DNA from: Pseudopithomyces maydicus
Lineage: Eukaryota > Ascomycota > Dothideomycetes > Pleosporales > Didymosphaeriaceae
Assembly: GCA_026873275.1 (NCBI GenBank)
Contig: JANTUC010000001.1
Location: 2,790,001 to 2,854,000, forward strand
Length of the DNA: 64,000 nt
Direction of reading: 5' to 3'
The position numbers and the translations under genes are program-made. The notes beneath the pieces were generated by a model, which made no database searches, was not told the origin of the DNA, and saw only the letters and a list, made by a program, of their open reading frames with translations. This document shows, piece after piece, positions 11,957 to 22,833 of the stretch. Positions within the stretch are counted from its first letter, which is position 1. Every line of letters starts with the position of its first letter.

Positions 11957-13155
11957 ATGTCTGACCAAACAAGACTGTACAATCAAGGACTCTTGGTATT
12001 CTTCACTCGACCCACTTGACCAAGGATGAACTGACTCCTTTGAAGATAACCACCTGGGTAGTCACAAGCTTGTCCACCGTCTCCCTAGCTGCCCGTCTCT
12101 ATACACGATATTGGCGCTTCTCAAAGTTCTACTGGGATGACTTCTTTGTCGTTGTGGCCTGGATGTTTTCTGTATGTCGACCTAATCACGGAACCAGCCC
12201 CAGACCTGACATGATCTAACAAAGTCACCAAGGTACCAATGGCGGCACAGGTCACAGTCGCTTCCAAGCACAACACCGCCGTCTTTGATCATGAGAGTGA
12301 CAACGGCTTCTACCGAAATACCTTTCTGATACGTCCAATCTCGCAGCTCTTCTTCTACAATTCCCTCTGGGCAGTCAAGATATCTTTCCTCATCTTTTTC
12401 CGACGCATCGGTGTAATTGCTCTTCCTGCCGTGAAACGCTATTGGTCCGTTGTCTTCATCATTACCATCGTGGCGTACTTCGGCGGATGGCTTTTGAACC
12501 CGTGGGACTGTTGGGTCAAGAAAGGGGTGGCAATGTGCGACCGCGATACTAACGTAACGAGATTCACACCGATTGCGTTGACACTGGCGACAACATTCGA
12601 CGTCATCACGGATTGCTTGATCATCGTTATTCCATTTGCCATACTACGTCACTTGAACCTCGGCTTGAAACAGAAGATGATATTGTACTCGATATTTTCA
12701 TTTGAATGTGTTACCATGTTGGTCGCCATCGTAAGGGTAGTTGTCGCAGCGCGAGGCATGGCGAATCATAGGACGTTCCAGATTACACTGCTCATATTCT
12801 TGTCACATATCGAGGCCAATACAGGTTAGTATCACGGTTACCCCGAAATCATAGACTTCATTCTGACTCAAGGAAAGCGATCATTGTGGCTTGCGCAGGC
12901 ACTCTTCGTGGACTGTTCACACAGAAAGGCGAACGCTCGAATACGCCTGCACCGTGGGATAGTAGACCACCAAATGAAAACATAGTGAGACCGCAAAAAG
13001 CCGGCACGGCATTTGCGAGCACCACGTCTTCCCGGACTAGACAGATTTCAGAGGATGAATTTGCGCTCAACCATGAACTTAATGCGCGTCGGCCGTCAAA
13101 AACGTTTGAGACGGATATGCCTATAGACCTTGGCAACCTATTGAGAAAGAATTGA
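11957..13155 (+). CDS. Rhodopsin-domain (PTH11-like) integral membrane protein
   Basis: Fungal seven-helix-type membrane protein of the large rhodopsin-domain family. Some relatives act as surface sensors (PTH11 group); the ligand here is unknown. Inferred exons are 11957-11995, 12046-12171, 12233-12824 and 12878-13155, giving 344 residues. The first intron (50 bp, GTATTC...TTTGAAG) has a CTGAC branch site and joins the short first exon to ITTWVVTSLSTVSLAARLYTRYW. An alternative AG at 12024 would leave an implausible 29-bp intron. Hallmarks are the DDFFVVVAW segment after helix 2, a Cys-containing loop (NPWDCWVKK) and several hydrophobic helices, with a polar tail rich in Ser, Thr and Arg. 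The N-terminal exon is the least certain part. It is convergent with a second protein of the same type. Confidence 0.78.
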
Positions 13156-13838
13156 GACAACATAATACACTACGCTGGAGCGTAGCTAAAAAGCCATATG
13201 AAAAACCAAAAAATAAATAAATAAATACACCCCATAGAATTACTGTGAGCGAATTACAGACGAAATATTCATAACAAGCATTCATGATCTCCACTCCCGC
13301 GGCTGGGAATAATAAGGTCACATTCTGGCACTATAGAAATCCAATTTGGGAGCTCGGTCCTCTACCAACTAAGAGCCATGTTGACATAAAGATCTTGTAA
13401 GATGCGAGTTCGGGTGGCAGCAGCGACGTAAAAGAAACGAATACGAAAACAGGCGAGCCAGTTCTCTGACGATTAATTTGGATGTGAGAGGGCCAATTAA
13501 TAATAACGGTGCATCATCTCTGGCGGGATGAGAATGGCAGAAACAAGAATTACCCAGATAAGCGCGGGCGCACGCAATTTTTGTTATTGAGCAAAGATCT
13601 TACGAGTTGCCTTGGTCTTTGTTCATTCGAGGATTTTGGTCCGCATCTTTTTGGTACATGAAAAGATTCTTTCCATCTTTTTCACTAGTAAAATGCGTGT
13701 TGGTCGTTAGAGAGTCCTCCAAAGAATATGGGAAATAGAAAGAGCACAGCTAGGAAATTCAGATCAAGATACTTGTACATAATATTCTTTTTGTATTATT
13801 GAATGGATCGATGGTGGGAAGACGTAGAACTCTTCTCG
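13156..13838. other. Convergent intergenic spacer between two rhodopsin-domain genes
   Basis: 683 bp of AT-rich sequence with no gene. A short AAAT microsatellite lies at about 13209-13226. It should contain the polyadenylation regions of both flanking genes. Confidence 0.5.
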
Positions 13839-15272
13839 TCATGGCTTTTCCTGGATTTCGACAGTGGTTTTGTTTGACTTCAGACCCGGAGGCGTATGAA
13901 TGACGAACTCCACACCGTCACTATTTCTCCAGACATGCTTTTTCTCTGCTTCTTGTGCATCGCTCATGTTTTCCAACGCTTGTGCGTAAACAAGATCTTG
14001 TTCGGACTCCGAAGCTAGACCTCTTTTGGGCTTTCTCAACGGAACTCCCGTAGGCGAAACCAATCGACTGCCTAAAGGAGTATTCACCTCCTTACCTGCA
14101 TATTCAACGCTCGCATTAATCAATTTCAATCTCGGGGTTCTTCTATCGTGCGACGATCCTTTCATCTGGTAGCTCCCACCGTGCTTCGTCGTCACCTCGC
14201 CCATCATTCTCGTCCAAATCGGCTTGAACGCAGGCATATTCACCGCCATGATCGCAAAGAACAGTTCTATACTTGATATGATCGTGTTGATCGCGAGCGC
14301 AGGGGATGTATCGTGATCGCGCATCTTTGCCCAAGCGAAGACCCAGAATACCGAGGTGAGTATTGCGGTGAAGCCAGAAGAAAATATTCCGAGGACAGCC
14401 AGACGGCGTTTTGCAGGCATGCGGAGGGTCCATATGACGGGTATGGGAAGGACCAGGATATAAAAGTCCACGACAAGGTTCTATGGATATCACAGTCAGC
14501 CTCAAATACAGTGAAAAACACATTTGGGAGCTAAAAAAAGAGAGACCTACAAGAACAACGGGAGACCAGAAGGTTATTGCAGGGGGCATACACTTCGCGG
14601 AGCTCGGCGAGAAGAGTCCTCTCACTGGCAAGCAGCGAAGAATAATTAGCAGCCTGTACCGCATCGTCAACTAGGTTGAATATCGTATGGTGACTGAGAA
14701 TTACTGACTCATTCGCTACGAAAATAATCGTATTGAGAGCTGCCCCAAAATACACCATCATACGAAAATTGCGTGACGGAGACAGATGGACATAAAACGC
14801 CAAAAACCCAGATTTGATCGTGAAATGCGTTAAGGCATAGAGAATTTGGACGGCAAAAAGAATCTGATGGCCTTTTGCATAAGCATCGAATATCTCTGTA
14901 AGAGTAAATGCAACATACCTTTGGGAGATTCGGATTTGTCACAGGATTGCATTTATTCTGACCAGGTCTGCTTGTATATCAGTCATTGGGCGTCGAACAT
15001 GACATGTTCAATGGGGGATGCTTACAGTCCGCACCCTGTATCCAGCATAAGCTGATGCGTTGCTTGCAGGGCGACATAAAGAATCTGAGAAGTTAGATTG
15101 AACGGTTATAGAGCCCTGATTTGCTTACAAGTGTAGCAGCTGCAATCGTATCATCGAAACCCCATCTTTTGATTACAATCGCTCTGGAATAGAACCTTAA
15201 AAGCAAAGACAAAACCCCTACAGCGAACAATGCAATATGCAAGCCTTCGGCAACAGGATGCAGGTTGGCCAT
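13839..15272 (-). CDS. Second rhodopsin-domain (PTH11-like) membrane protein
   Basis: Same family as the convergent neighbour at 11957. Six exons: 15129-15272, 15026-15085, 14919-14957, 14705-14863, 14551-14670 and 13839-14480, all joined in phase 0, about 387 residues. Exon 1 gives an N-terminal helix, then RFYSRAIVIKRWGFDD, the family arginine/aspartate region. Exon 5 gives ILRCLPVRG...KCMPP, the conserved two-Cys loop. Exon 6 begins NLVVDFYILVLPIPVIWTLRMP, a typical helix plus cytoplasmic turn, and ends in a long polar, Lys/Glu-rich tail. The donor of intron 4 is ambiguous: GTAATT at 14704 leaves only 34 bp, while GTAGCG at 14719 leaves 49 bp and removes five residues. The longer intron is the more normal size. 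Ligand and function are unknown. Confidence 0.78.
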
Positions 15273-16352
15273 TGATGGTGGCTTGACAAGTTTGCAGCGC
15301 CTTTATCTACCTTCGACGGAAATTGTACGTCTCTCAAAACTGTAGTCCATCGATCGAGCTACCATTGCCTCAGTACAGGTTGCATCGGAAGAACATGAGA
15401 TCATGGCGGTGCATGTGCGAATACCGAGGCAGACGCATCCGTCTTCGGGGAAGTACCAGCAATGATGCCGGCTTCGGGAAAGTGGTTTACGTTTTTAGTG
15501 TGCTACGGACTCGCCCGCGCCGAGAGCTAATTCGCACGGTACCCAAGCTGGCACTAAGAGAACGAGTTGGATGGCATCGAGGAGACACGGGTAAAGCATT
15601 GGATGCTCCCTTCCTGGGGCAAAAAGGTTATTCGCATATGCTTGATGTCACAGCCGCGCTTTTTATGTTAGTAAAGTGCCTGAATAAGGAAGGACTAGGC
15701 CTAGGTTACCCAGCCGATTCCCCGGTAATGGTTTAAACTCGGCTTAAGACTCTGTCTAAGCCGGAAACGTACGCCTTTTCCGTGCTATTCTGTTGAGGAG
15801 AGGTGCGAAAACACAATGAGATAGTAGGAAGGTCGCACTAGTATTAAGTACATAAAATATGGGGAATTGCTAGATGGTTAGAAGAACAGACTGCAATACG
15901 GAAATCATCAATGTCATGATTCTGTGTCTGGTCACTAATCGACATCCATGGCTTCTGGTGCTGGCTCCGGAACTGCACTATGGGTAACGATATCTCTCGA
16001 TTTGGCCACGGAGTTATACAAGACAACCCAAAAGTCACTAGTTTTTCTAGGAATGCCGCCCGGACATGACCGATTCGCATGGTCTAGACTCTATGTACTG
16101 TGTCGAGGATTTCACTGCCAAGGATTACATGCAGGAACATGCATGTCATCGGTATTACTGCAGTGTAACAGATCGAAATTATTACCATTTCAGGATTCTG
16201 TCGTCCTCGACCTAAAGTCCACGCGCAGCCATCGCATTTAATTTGCACTGGAAGAGAAACAGGTTTTCAAAGGTGCTGTTGAAACTGAACGAAACTGATT
16301 ATTACTACGGGTACTTAATCGACAGCTGAGGACAATTTATTCATCTTGCCGC
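15273..16352. other. Intergenic region, no gene supported
   Basis: About 1.08 kb between the second rhodopsin-domain gene and the permease 3' end. A 137-codon frame at 15323-15736 on the plus strand lacks any recognisable motif and is best left uncalled. Confidence 0.45.
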
Positions 16353-17960
16353 TTAGAAGTCCCTCCAAAGCCTTTTCCATACAGGCAGTTTCTCGCGTCT
16401 TCCCTCTTCGCTCGCCTCATCGAGAGGCGTTTCCAGGTCCCTCCTTCGCCCTGAATCCAGATCAATCTCATATAGACGATGATATTTTGTTTTGAAACAG
16501 AATTTATATCCAAACCATACGATGAAGAAAAGCGGTAGTAGAATATAGGCGTCCACGAAAGTCCCAGCATCGAAAGGACTCAGAGTTGTCCACCCTTGGA
16601 CTAAAGCAAGGAAGATGTTGGCAGACAGTCCAAAATACGCATTCCAGGGATACCATAGCGACTTGAAGGGTAATTCACTTGGAGAACGACCTTGTATGGA
16701 CCAAGCCTGACGAAAACGAATGTGCGTGAAGGATATTGCTCCCCACACAAGGAATGTAGATACCCCGGACAGATTGACAATGTATGAGTAAGCCTTGCCA
16801 CCTCCAGTGGAAACATTCATCATGCTCAACACACCGAACAGATTAGTGAGAATGATAGCATAAACTGGAACGCCGCGACCGTTTGTGTAGCCAAGGAAAC
16901 GTGGAGCTTTGCTGTCCTGTGCCATGAATAGGAGGGTGCGAGAACCAATGTAGATTGAACTGTTGGCAGCCGATAAGACGGTGATGAAGATGAAAGCATT
17001 GATCAGATGTACACCACCCTCCCAACCAGCATTCTGGATCGCGATTGTCATTGGACTCTTGAGGGCACGGCTGGCTCCGTTGACCAAACCTTCAGCATTA
17101 GCAGGGCATGTCAGACCAAAGAAGAAAGCCGAGCCCATGTATATGAAGATGATGCGCCAAAAGACCTGCCTGATGGCTAGGGGAACGGCCTTCCCAGGGT
17201 TCTTTGTCTCGGTGGCGGCAACTGCAACACTTTCCACACCTGCGTAGAAGGTGGAGCAAAAAACGAATACCGAAGCCACGCCACGGAATCCAGATACAAA
17301 GGCTCCTGGGTCGTGCCAATACCTGAATCCCAGGGCCTCCTTCTGTCCGATAAGGCCCCCGCTTGCATAGATGATGGCAAATATGAAGTAGGCGCATAGC
17401 CCCCCGAGCTTCAACAGTGCAAGCCAGAACTCAGCTTCCCCGAAGCTTTCTACGCCCAGCATTTGAAAGCCCAGGAAGAAGAACCAGAATATCAGAAAGT
17501 AGCCCCATAGGGGCACTTTGTCAGACCAAAACACCAAGATTGATGACACGACGTTGTATTCGTTGGCAAGGACACAACCCCAGATGAGCCAGTAATTCCA
17601 CCCGACTGCAACAGCGAAGGCTTTGTCGACGAAGCGGTCCGATAGCTGAGTGAAGGCGCCTCCGGTGGGATATAGAGTTGTGAGTTCGCCGAGGGACTGC
17701 ATTATGGAGAATGCAATGATACCAATGATGCCAAAGCCGATTATCAGAGATGCTGGTCCGCCATTGGCCAACGCACCGCCTGATCCAACAAGAAGTCCAG
17801 GCCCAATGATGCCAGCCAGGGCCATCATACTAAGATGTCGAGTCTTTAAGCCGCGCTTCACACCAGATTCCGGGTCAATGCGCTGAAAATCTTCATCGCG
17901 GACACTGACAGGCAATTCCTGCTCCGGTTGATTTTTAGCGTAGTAGTCCTGGTGGGCCAT
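16353..17960 (-). CDS. Amino-acid permease (yeast AAT/GAP1-like family)
   Basis: Plasma-membrane proton-coupled amino-acid importer of the APC superfamily, fungal YAT type. A single exon of 535 residues, the normal length. The hydrophilic N-tail ends in GVKRGLKTRHLSMMALAGIIGPGLLVGSG, the signature first-helix region with the unwound GIIGxGL motif that binds substrate. ESFGEAEFWLALLK and a helix with FYAGVESVAVAATETKNPGKAVP follow; the latter is a conserved family block (E..NP.K.VP). Further helices include FITVLSAANSSIYIGSRTL and a PYAI-like block, and the protein ends in a charged C-tail with KLPVWKRLWRDF. About 12 hydrophobic segments are visible. The specific amino acid cannot be read from the sequence. 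The upstream region is shared with a divergent 2EXR gene and carries two CACGTG boxes. Confidence 0.93.
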   Translation of the reverse strand: MAHQDYYAKNQPEQELPVSVRDEDFQRIDPESGVKRGLKTRHLSMMALAGIIGPGLLVGSGGALANGGPASLIIGFGIIGIIAFSIMQSLGELTTLYPTGGAFTQLSDRFVDKAFAVAVGWNYWLIWGCVLANEYNVVSSILVFWSDKVPLWGYFLIFWFFFLGFQMLGVESFGEAEFWLALLKLGGLCAYFIFAIIYASGGLIGQKEALGFRYWHDPGAFVSGFRGVASVFVFCSTFYAGVESVAVAATETKNPGKAVPLAIRQVFWRIIFIYMGSAFFFGLTCPANAEGLVNGASRALKSPMTIAIQNAGWEGGVHLINAFIFITVLSAANSSIYIGSRTLLFMAQDSKAPRFLGYTNGRGVPVYAIILTNLFGVLSMMNVSTGGGKAYSYIVNLSGVSTFLVWGAISFTHIRFRQAWSIQGRSPSELPFKSLWYPWNAYFGLSANIFLALVQGWTTLSPFDAGTFVDAYILLPLFFIVWFGYKFCFKTKYHRLYEIDLDSGRRRDLETPLDEASEEGRREKLPVWKRLWRDF

Positions 17961-18401
17961 GGCGAATTCCTAGGTACCATTCGAAGAGGGAATCGTAAGA
18001 AGCAGGACTGAGCGCCTTGGAACAACCGCCTTTTGTAGAATCATGGTGCTTGCTTTTGTTGTAGTTCGTACCCATGGTTCGGCGCGGACGGGATTCTAGC
18101 CAAGAATTGCGTGCTTGTAACACGTGATCTCCAAGCGATGGGCGTCTGTGAGTGGCTAAGCGGTTCGTATCTTTGGCCATGAAAATGATTGGCCGGATGC
18201 CACGTGAGAAAGCCCGAGCCCTGGGGGCTGACTGCACCGCCTTTTCCCTTCTTCACGCTTTGTGCGCCAATGCACATACAATTCATAATTAAATCTAAAC
18301 TGCCACGCCGCATATACGACGAAATCTGATTTCATGACCTCGCCCATCTTTTCGGTGCAATCATAGAAGTTACCGCACACGAAGCGTATTGTTCGCGCGT
18401 C
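17961..18401. promoter_or_regulatory. Divergent promoter, permease and 2EXR gene, with two CACGTG boxes
   Basis: 441 bp between two divergent starts. CACGTG occurs at 18121-18126 and 18201-18206, exactly 80 bp apart. CACGTG is the core for basic helix-loop-helix factors of the Cbf1 type in fungi. Use by either gene is inference. Confidence 0.4.
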
Positions 18402-19136
18402 ATGGAGACCAAACTCGCCCCAAAGTTCGCACATAAATTGCGTCGTTGGCTTTCCAAATCTAGGCCCACTCACAGATACGACCCCGTTCTGAACGATCAA
18501 GAGTTTTCCCAAACCTTGTTCCCTTTCTTGCGACTGCCCAGGGAGATCAGGGATCAGATATATCGCGAGCTGCTCTTGAATCCTTATCCTTTGATAGTGC
18601 ATCTTCGACGGGCCTACACATTCGAGGCTGGAACGAGACCATACCCCGCCATTTTACAAACGAGCAAGCAGATTCACGATGAAGCTGCTGCAGTGCTATA
18701 CGGAGAGAACACATGGTTCAGTGCCGCTCCTGTCTCTCCCGTCAAATTCTTCGAGTGGTCAGACCAAATCTACGATGAGACTTCTTCAACCTATGTGGTG
18801 GAACCGGCCCCGATAAACATGTACCTTCCCTGGGTGAAGCATTTCGTTCTGTTCGCTGACGGTCCTCCTGATTGGTTCAAAAGCAGAGTCATCAAGAACG
18901 GCGACGTGACCTTGATGTTGAAGAAAATGGGCATTGACCGACGCGACTTGAAGAGACTTGTTGTTGGTGTCGTGAATGAAGAATTGTGCGTCGAGATCGC
19001 CAACGCGAATCAAGACTGGTTAGGCACCGTTGACGAGGAAGCGATGCAAAGGATGTTTTCTTGGTTTGACAAACGAACGGCCAAACCAGTATACTGGCTT
19101 ATGTCTGGGTTGCAACAGGATGTACCAACTGGCTAG
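18402..19136 (+). CDS. 2EXR / F-box-like domain protein
   Basis: Member of a large Dothideomycete family of unknown molecular function. Single exon, 244 residues. The N-terminus is basic (residues 1-35). Then comes the hallmark FPFLRLPREIRDQIYRELL at about 41-60, which resembles an F-box helix and is the 2EXR-type motif. It is followed by a HDEAAAVLYGENTWF-like block near 100 (typical: the predicted buried 'ALYGxNTF' segment). The C-terminal half has mixed alpha/beta composition with no catalytic motif. Adapter or substrate-binding function is only an inference from the F-box resemblance. Divergent from the permease. Confidence 0.8.
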   Translation: METKLAPKFAHKLRRWLSKSRPTHRYDPVLNDQEFSQTLFPFLRLPREIRDQIYRELLLNPYPLIVHLRRAYTFEAGTRPYPAILQTSKQIHDEAAAVLYGENTWFSAAPVSPVKFFEWSDQIYDETSSTYVVEPAPINMYLPWVKHFVLFADGPPDWFKSRVIKNGDVTLMLKKMGIDRRDLKRLVVGVVNEELCVEIANANQDWLGTVDEEAMQRMFSWFDKRTAKPVYWLMSGLQQDVPTG

Positions 19137-19968
19137 TCGAGGAACATGGAAGCTTGAATGCCATGCGGACTGCGTCAATTTGCTGCGAAATAAGGACGTA
19201 GGAGCGGCGGCATTGATGCTTCGCCCGAAAAAGCATCCAATGAGAAGTAGCGCTGCAACTCGCCGCGGCTGACGTGTCAGATTAGGACCTATTCCTATCG
19301 CCCTTTGATAATAGACAAGGACAGAAGATCTAAAGCCAATTTGAACACAAATGATGACACCAAAGTTGCGGTTTCCAAACATACCGCGCCTACCTTTATA
19401 CCTAGGTATGCAGCAATCTAAGAGCCAGAATGAACACTACACATGGTACATAGAACAATCGTCCTCAATAATGCCAAGTATGTAATTAAGCGAACGGGGT
19501 GGTGCCGCGCATTAGTGGCCCAGAAACAGGTCTTAGTGGATAATGGTCCCACTAGGCCCTGTTTGATACCCCATACAGTGACGTGGGAGGAGACATCGAA
19601 CGTCATATGCAATCAACGCGTGGTCTCTTGTTTGTGATACTCGCTTCGCGTTCCAGGCCGTCTTCACATAACTGCGATCGATCTCTCTCAGGGTCGTGCA
19701 GGTCTAGATTCGATTGTTTACCCCGCTTCTACCCACATAACAACAGCTTTAAGAACGCCGGCTCAGGCCAGTGTCAGTATCCAACTTCCTTCACCACCTT
19801 TGGATCAACCTATTATTATTACCTTTTAGTCGTCAAACAGCCAACCTATCCTTGTCATATAAAAGACCGGTCTAGGCGCTTCAAGCTTTCGAGAACTGCG
19901 ATCCTGCACTTGGTCTCTTTCTATCATCTCACAACACGCTCAACAGGCAATCGCTTCAAAATACCACA
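19137..19968. other. Intergenic region upstream of the SMP-C2 gene
   Basis: 832 bp with no gene. The stretch 19850-19965 looks like a promoter and leader: a TATA-like catataaaag at about 19857-19866, then CT-rich sequence and a CACAATGG start context. Small open frames near 19418-20002 are unsupported. Confidence 0.5.
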
Positions 19969-21567
19969 ATGGACAACATGGCACCTCTTGCTAGCATTTT
20001 GACGGCGTCTGGGGGCACAGAATCTGCTGGTAAGAGATTTTAGAGACACACGAGCTTTAAGCTTGCATACCAGCTGACAACATATTTAGGTTTCCTGAAC
20101 GATCTCATCGCGCAACTATGGCCCAATTTAAATATTGCAGGGGGTAAGATGGTCAAGGATATCGTCGAGCCGATCCTCAAGTCAACCCTTCCGGGCCCTC
20201 TCGCCAATCTACAATTTGTCAAGATCGATCTCGGCGATGTGCCATTGCATGTTTCGGAGGTAGATACTCACAAGACGTCTGCTGGTGGAATTCAGTTGGA
20301 GATGGATGTCACTTGGGAGAGCAGAAGTGATATCGAACTAGATGGCAGCATGGTACCCAAGATTGTACGTTTAAATGGTATTTTTTCATGTTACATGTTA
20401 CTAACACAAGTACAGGGCATCGAGAAGGTTCATCTTAAAGGTCGTTTGTCCGTTCTATTAGCTCCATTGACAAATGTGATCCCATGCGTAAGGAATCCAT
20501 GCTAGAAATATAGGCATATATTAACAAAGATGGTAGATCGGTGCCGCACAGGTTGCCTTTATTAATCCCCCAAAGCTTGAGCTCGACTTTACCGATGCCG
20601 CCAACATTGCCGATCTGGGAATCATCTCAGGAACTATTCGTAAAACCATCCTTGGTATCATCGCTGGAATGGCGGTACTTCCGAATCGGTTCCTGGTGAA
20701 GCTTGACAACTCAGGCGACTGGTTCAAAACATACCAGCCTCACCTCGGTGTTGTCCGTTTGACCATCGAAAGGGCAATTGGTATTTCTGGACCAAAGAAG
20801 AGCGGCGCGAAGCGACTTCTAGCCAAGATCGTCAAGGACGTTCCCGATTGCTACTGCAAAGTCAGTGTCGGCGCAGAGGAAGAGTGGCGGACATCGACAA
20901 AAAGAACGATCACGACCCCGAGTGGAACGAGACGCACGACTTCCTTGTGGCAGATTTCGACCAGAACATTACTCTCGACGTTCAAGATGATGATTTGGGA
21001 GCAGATGATGATATCGGTATCGGGTCGATCTCTATCAAGGACATTCTGCTCGGTGGTGGAACGAAGGAGATTGCTCTCTCGCATAAGGGTGAACATACCG
21101 GTGCTCACGTCACGGTCCACGCAAAGTTCTTTCACTTCGTCAGTGATCAGGCAGCCATCACCAATGCGGAAGGTGGCGAAGGTCAGCTCAGTGGCTTGGC
21201 CACGGTGCTTGTTGCCAGCGCTGGTGGCCTTCAAGGTAACCGTGACGATCTCAAGCCCAGTGTCAAGGTTTCTTGGGGCGCTAAAGAGTTCCGCACGGCC
21301 ATTAAGACCTATTCGCCCGGAATGGACATCTTCAATCCTTCATTTGATCAGGCGTTCCGAATTCCGATAACGAATGATATGGTGGGGAGCGCTGCGTCAT
21401 TCCGTATCGCGCTATTGAATGGCGAAAGCGAGACGGGCTCTGTCGATATTCCATTCACTGATGTTCTAAACGGTCAGGATGTGGGTGTTGCAGAATCATT
21501 TGATGTGGGTAGTGGCGCGACTGTTAGAGTTAGCGTGTCTATGAAAGGACTGCAGTTGGCTCACTGA
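19969..21567 (+). CDS. SMP-type lipid-transfer and C2-domain protein; frame break at 20899-20903
   Basis: Resembles tricalbin/extended-synaptotagmin proteins, which move lipid at membrane contacts, but lacks the N-terminal membrane hairpin. Exons are 19969-20029, 20090-20364, 20416-20487 and 20537-21567. The SMP-like region covers about residues 21-210, including LNDLIAQLWPNLN near its start and INPPKLELDFTDAANIADL near 150. A C2 domain follows (LGVVRLTIERAIGI, then CKVSVGAEEEWRTST and KNDHDPEWNE). A second C2-like segment runs to the end, about 479 residues in all. WRTST and KNDHDPEWNE are in different frames. One missing A in the A5 run at 20899-20903 joins them. A 44-bp intron starting GTCAG would also rejoin the frame but would delete a core C2 strand. 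I prefer an assembly error. Confidence 0.78.
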
Positions 21568-21856
21568 TGTTGCTGGGCATATAACGTAGCACTCTTCACT
21601 CATGTAAAGTCATGGATATGACGTTACAATGTTCTTTTTGGCAAGGGACCAATGTCAGTCAAGTTAGAACGTGAAATTTGGTTCCTATTGCAGCACGGCT
21701 AGGGCTGAGGTTGCTTTTGGAAAATCTGGGCTGGTGTCTCATATCACCTAAATACTAGTTCAAATTCAACTAATAGATATGGGTCTACTGGGTTTCTATT
21801 ATATAGACATTCGTGGTTCTTCTTGCTCTGGCTATAGCTGCAACGTGTTGACATGG

Positions 21857-22833
21857 TTACACACTGACACTGGCACTGAAACTTGGGACAGAGAACTTTG
21901 CGGGCCCACCAGTGAAAGCTTCTGTTCCAATTTGGTATACTAAAACAGCTTAGTAAAACACTGGAAACTTTCAAGAAACATATAGGCTAACTCACCAATG
22001 AGGTTCTGTGAACTTTCGGGATATTGGTAATTTTGCACCAAGTAGTTGAAAAATAACTTGATATCGGCCTGGAAGCTCGTTATATCACTGTTACCCGCTC
22101 TCACAAAGCTATACACCTTCATGGATCCGTTGTAGCCAAAGTAAAGATCAAAGGTATATCCTGAAATCGTAACTGTAGCAATAGGGGCACCTGCTTGAGA
22201 GATAGGCCATACACCGCCAAGACGACCGAGCCTAATTCACATGAGTGACAGTAATTATGAGTGAGAATGCACACTTACCAGATCATCAGCTCATAGTCAC
22301 CACTGCTGTTGGCATGGTTTGGATCCTCTGCTGTGAAAATATCATAAGCAACGTTTGCACGCACGTTTGCTGTAGTGTTGTAGCTCCAGTTCACCTGTGT
22401 CTGCAGTTGCTTGATTGTGCCAATTTTGTTGCCTTTGGTTAGGATGCGGCCTGCATACACATAGCTTTTAACATTGTTTTCGGCTCCTTGCCACGACCAA
22501 TCTGAGCTCCACTTGATTCCGGACCCGGTCGAGCCTTCATAGTAAGTGCATTGCGACCCAGAAGTTGCTGCATCCTTGCCCCAAAGATTGTTCAGAATCT
22601 CATAACCGTTGTCTGCATGATATGCGTATTGGGTACAAAGACTGATCGACTCTTGGACGGAGGTTGCATCACGAAGAGTAGGTGTTCCACGCTGCACAGT
22701 ATGACGATTGGCTGTCGTAGCTGTAAGTGATTTACTCTTTGCTTTTCCGATAGTTGCGTAACATACGATTTGCGATCCGGGATGCACAGGCAACCGACAA
22801 AGAACTGACGCAAAATGCTGCTAGAAACTTCAT
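21857..22833 (-). CDS. GH12 endoglucanase / xyloglucanase
   Basis: Secreted beta-1,4-glucanase of family GH12, acting on cellulose or xyloglucan. Four exons: 22767-22833, 22279-22720, 21996-22231 and 21857-21939, giving 275 residues, close to the family norm plus a short linker. The first exon encodes the signal peptide (FLAAFCVSSLSVACA). Family blocks are NGYEILNNLWGKDAATSGSQC, IKWSSDWSWQG, VAYDIFTAEDPN, then YELMIW with the nucleophile Glu at about 166, NGSMKVYSFVRAGN, and GTEAFTGG in the last exon with the acid/base Glu at about 255. Both catalytic residues are present. Splice sites are strong (GTATGT, GTAAGT, GTGAGT). Divergent from a Zn2Cys6 regulator. Confidence 0.93.

Noticed and set aside
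11020..11982. Open frames on both strands between the P450 and the rhodopsin-domain gene
   Set aside because: Mutually overlapping, no recognisable protein features; more likely promoter DNA.
11996..12024. 29-bp intron in the first rhodopsin-domain gene
   Set aside because: Too short for splicing; the next AG at 12045 gives a 50-bp intron with a CTGAC branch site in the same phase.
15323..15736. 137-codon frame on the plus strand
   Set aside because: No motif, no splice context and no upstream promoter signs; left as intergenic.
20858..20904. A 44-bp GT-AG intron that would rejoin the SMP-C2 frame
   Set aside because: It would remove a core strand of the C2 domain that is well formed in the sequence; a missing A explains the break better.
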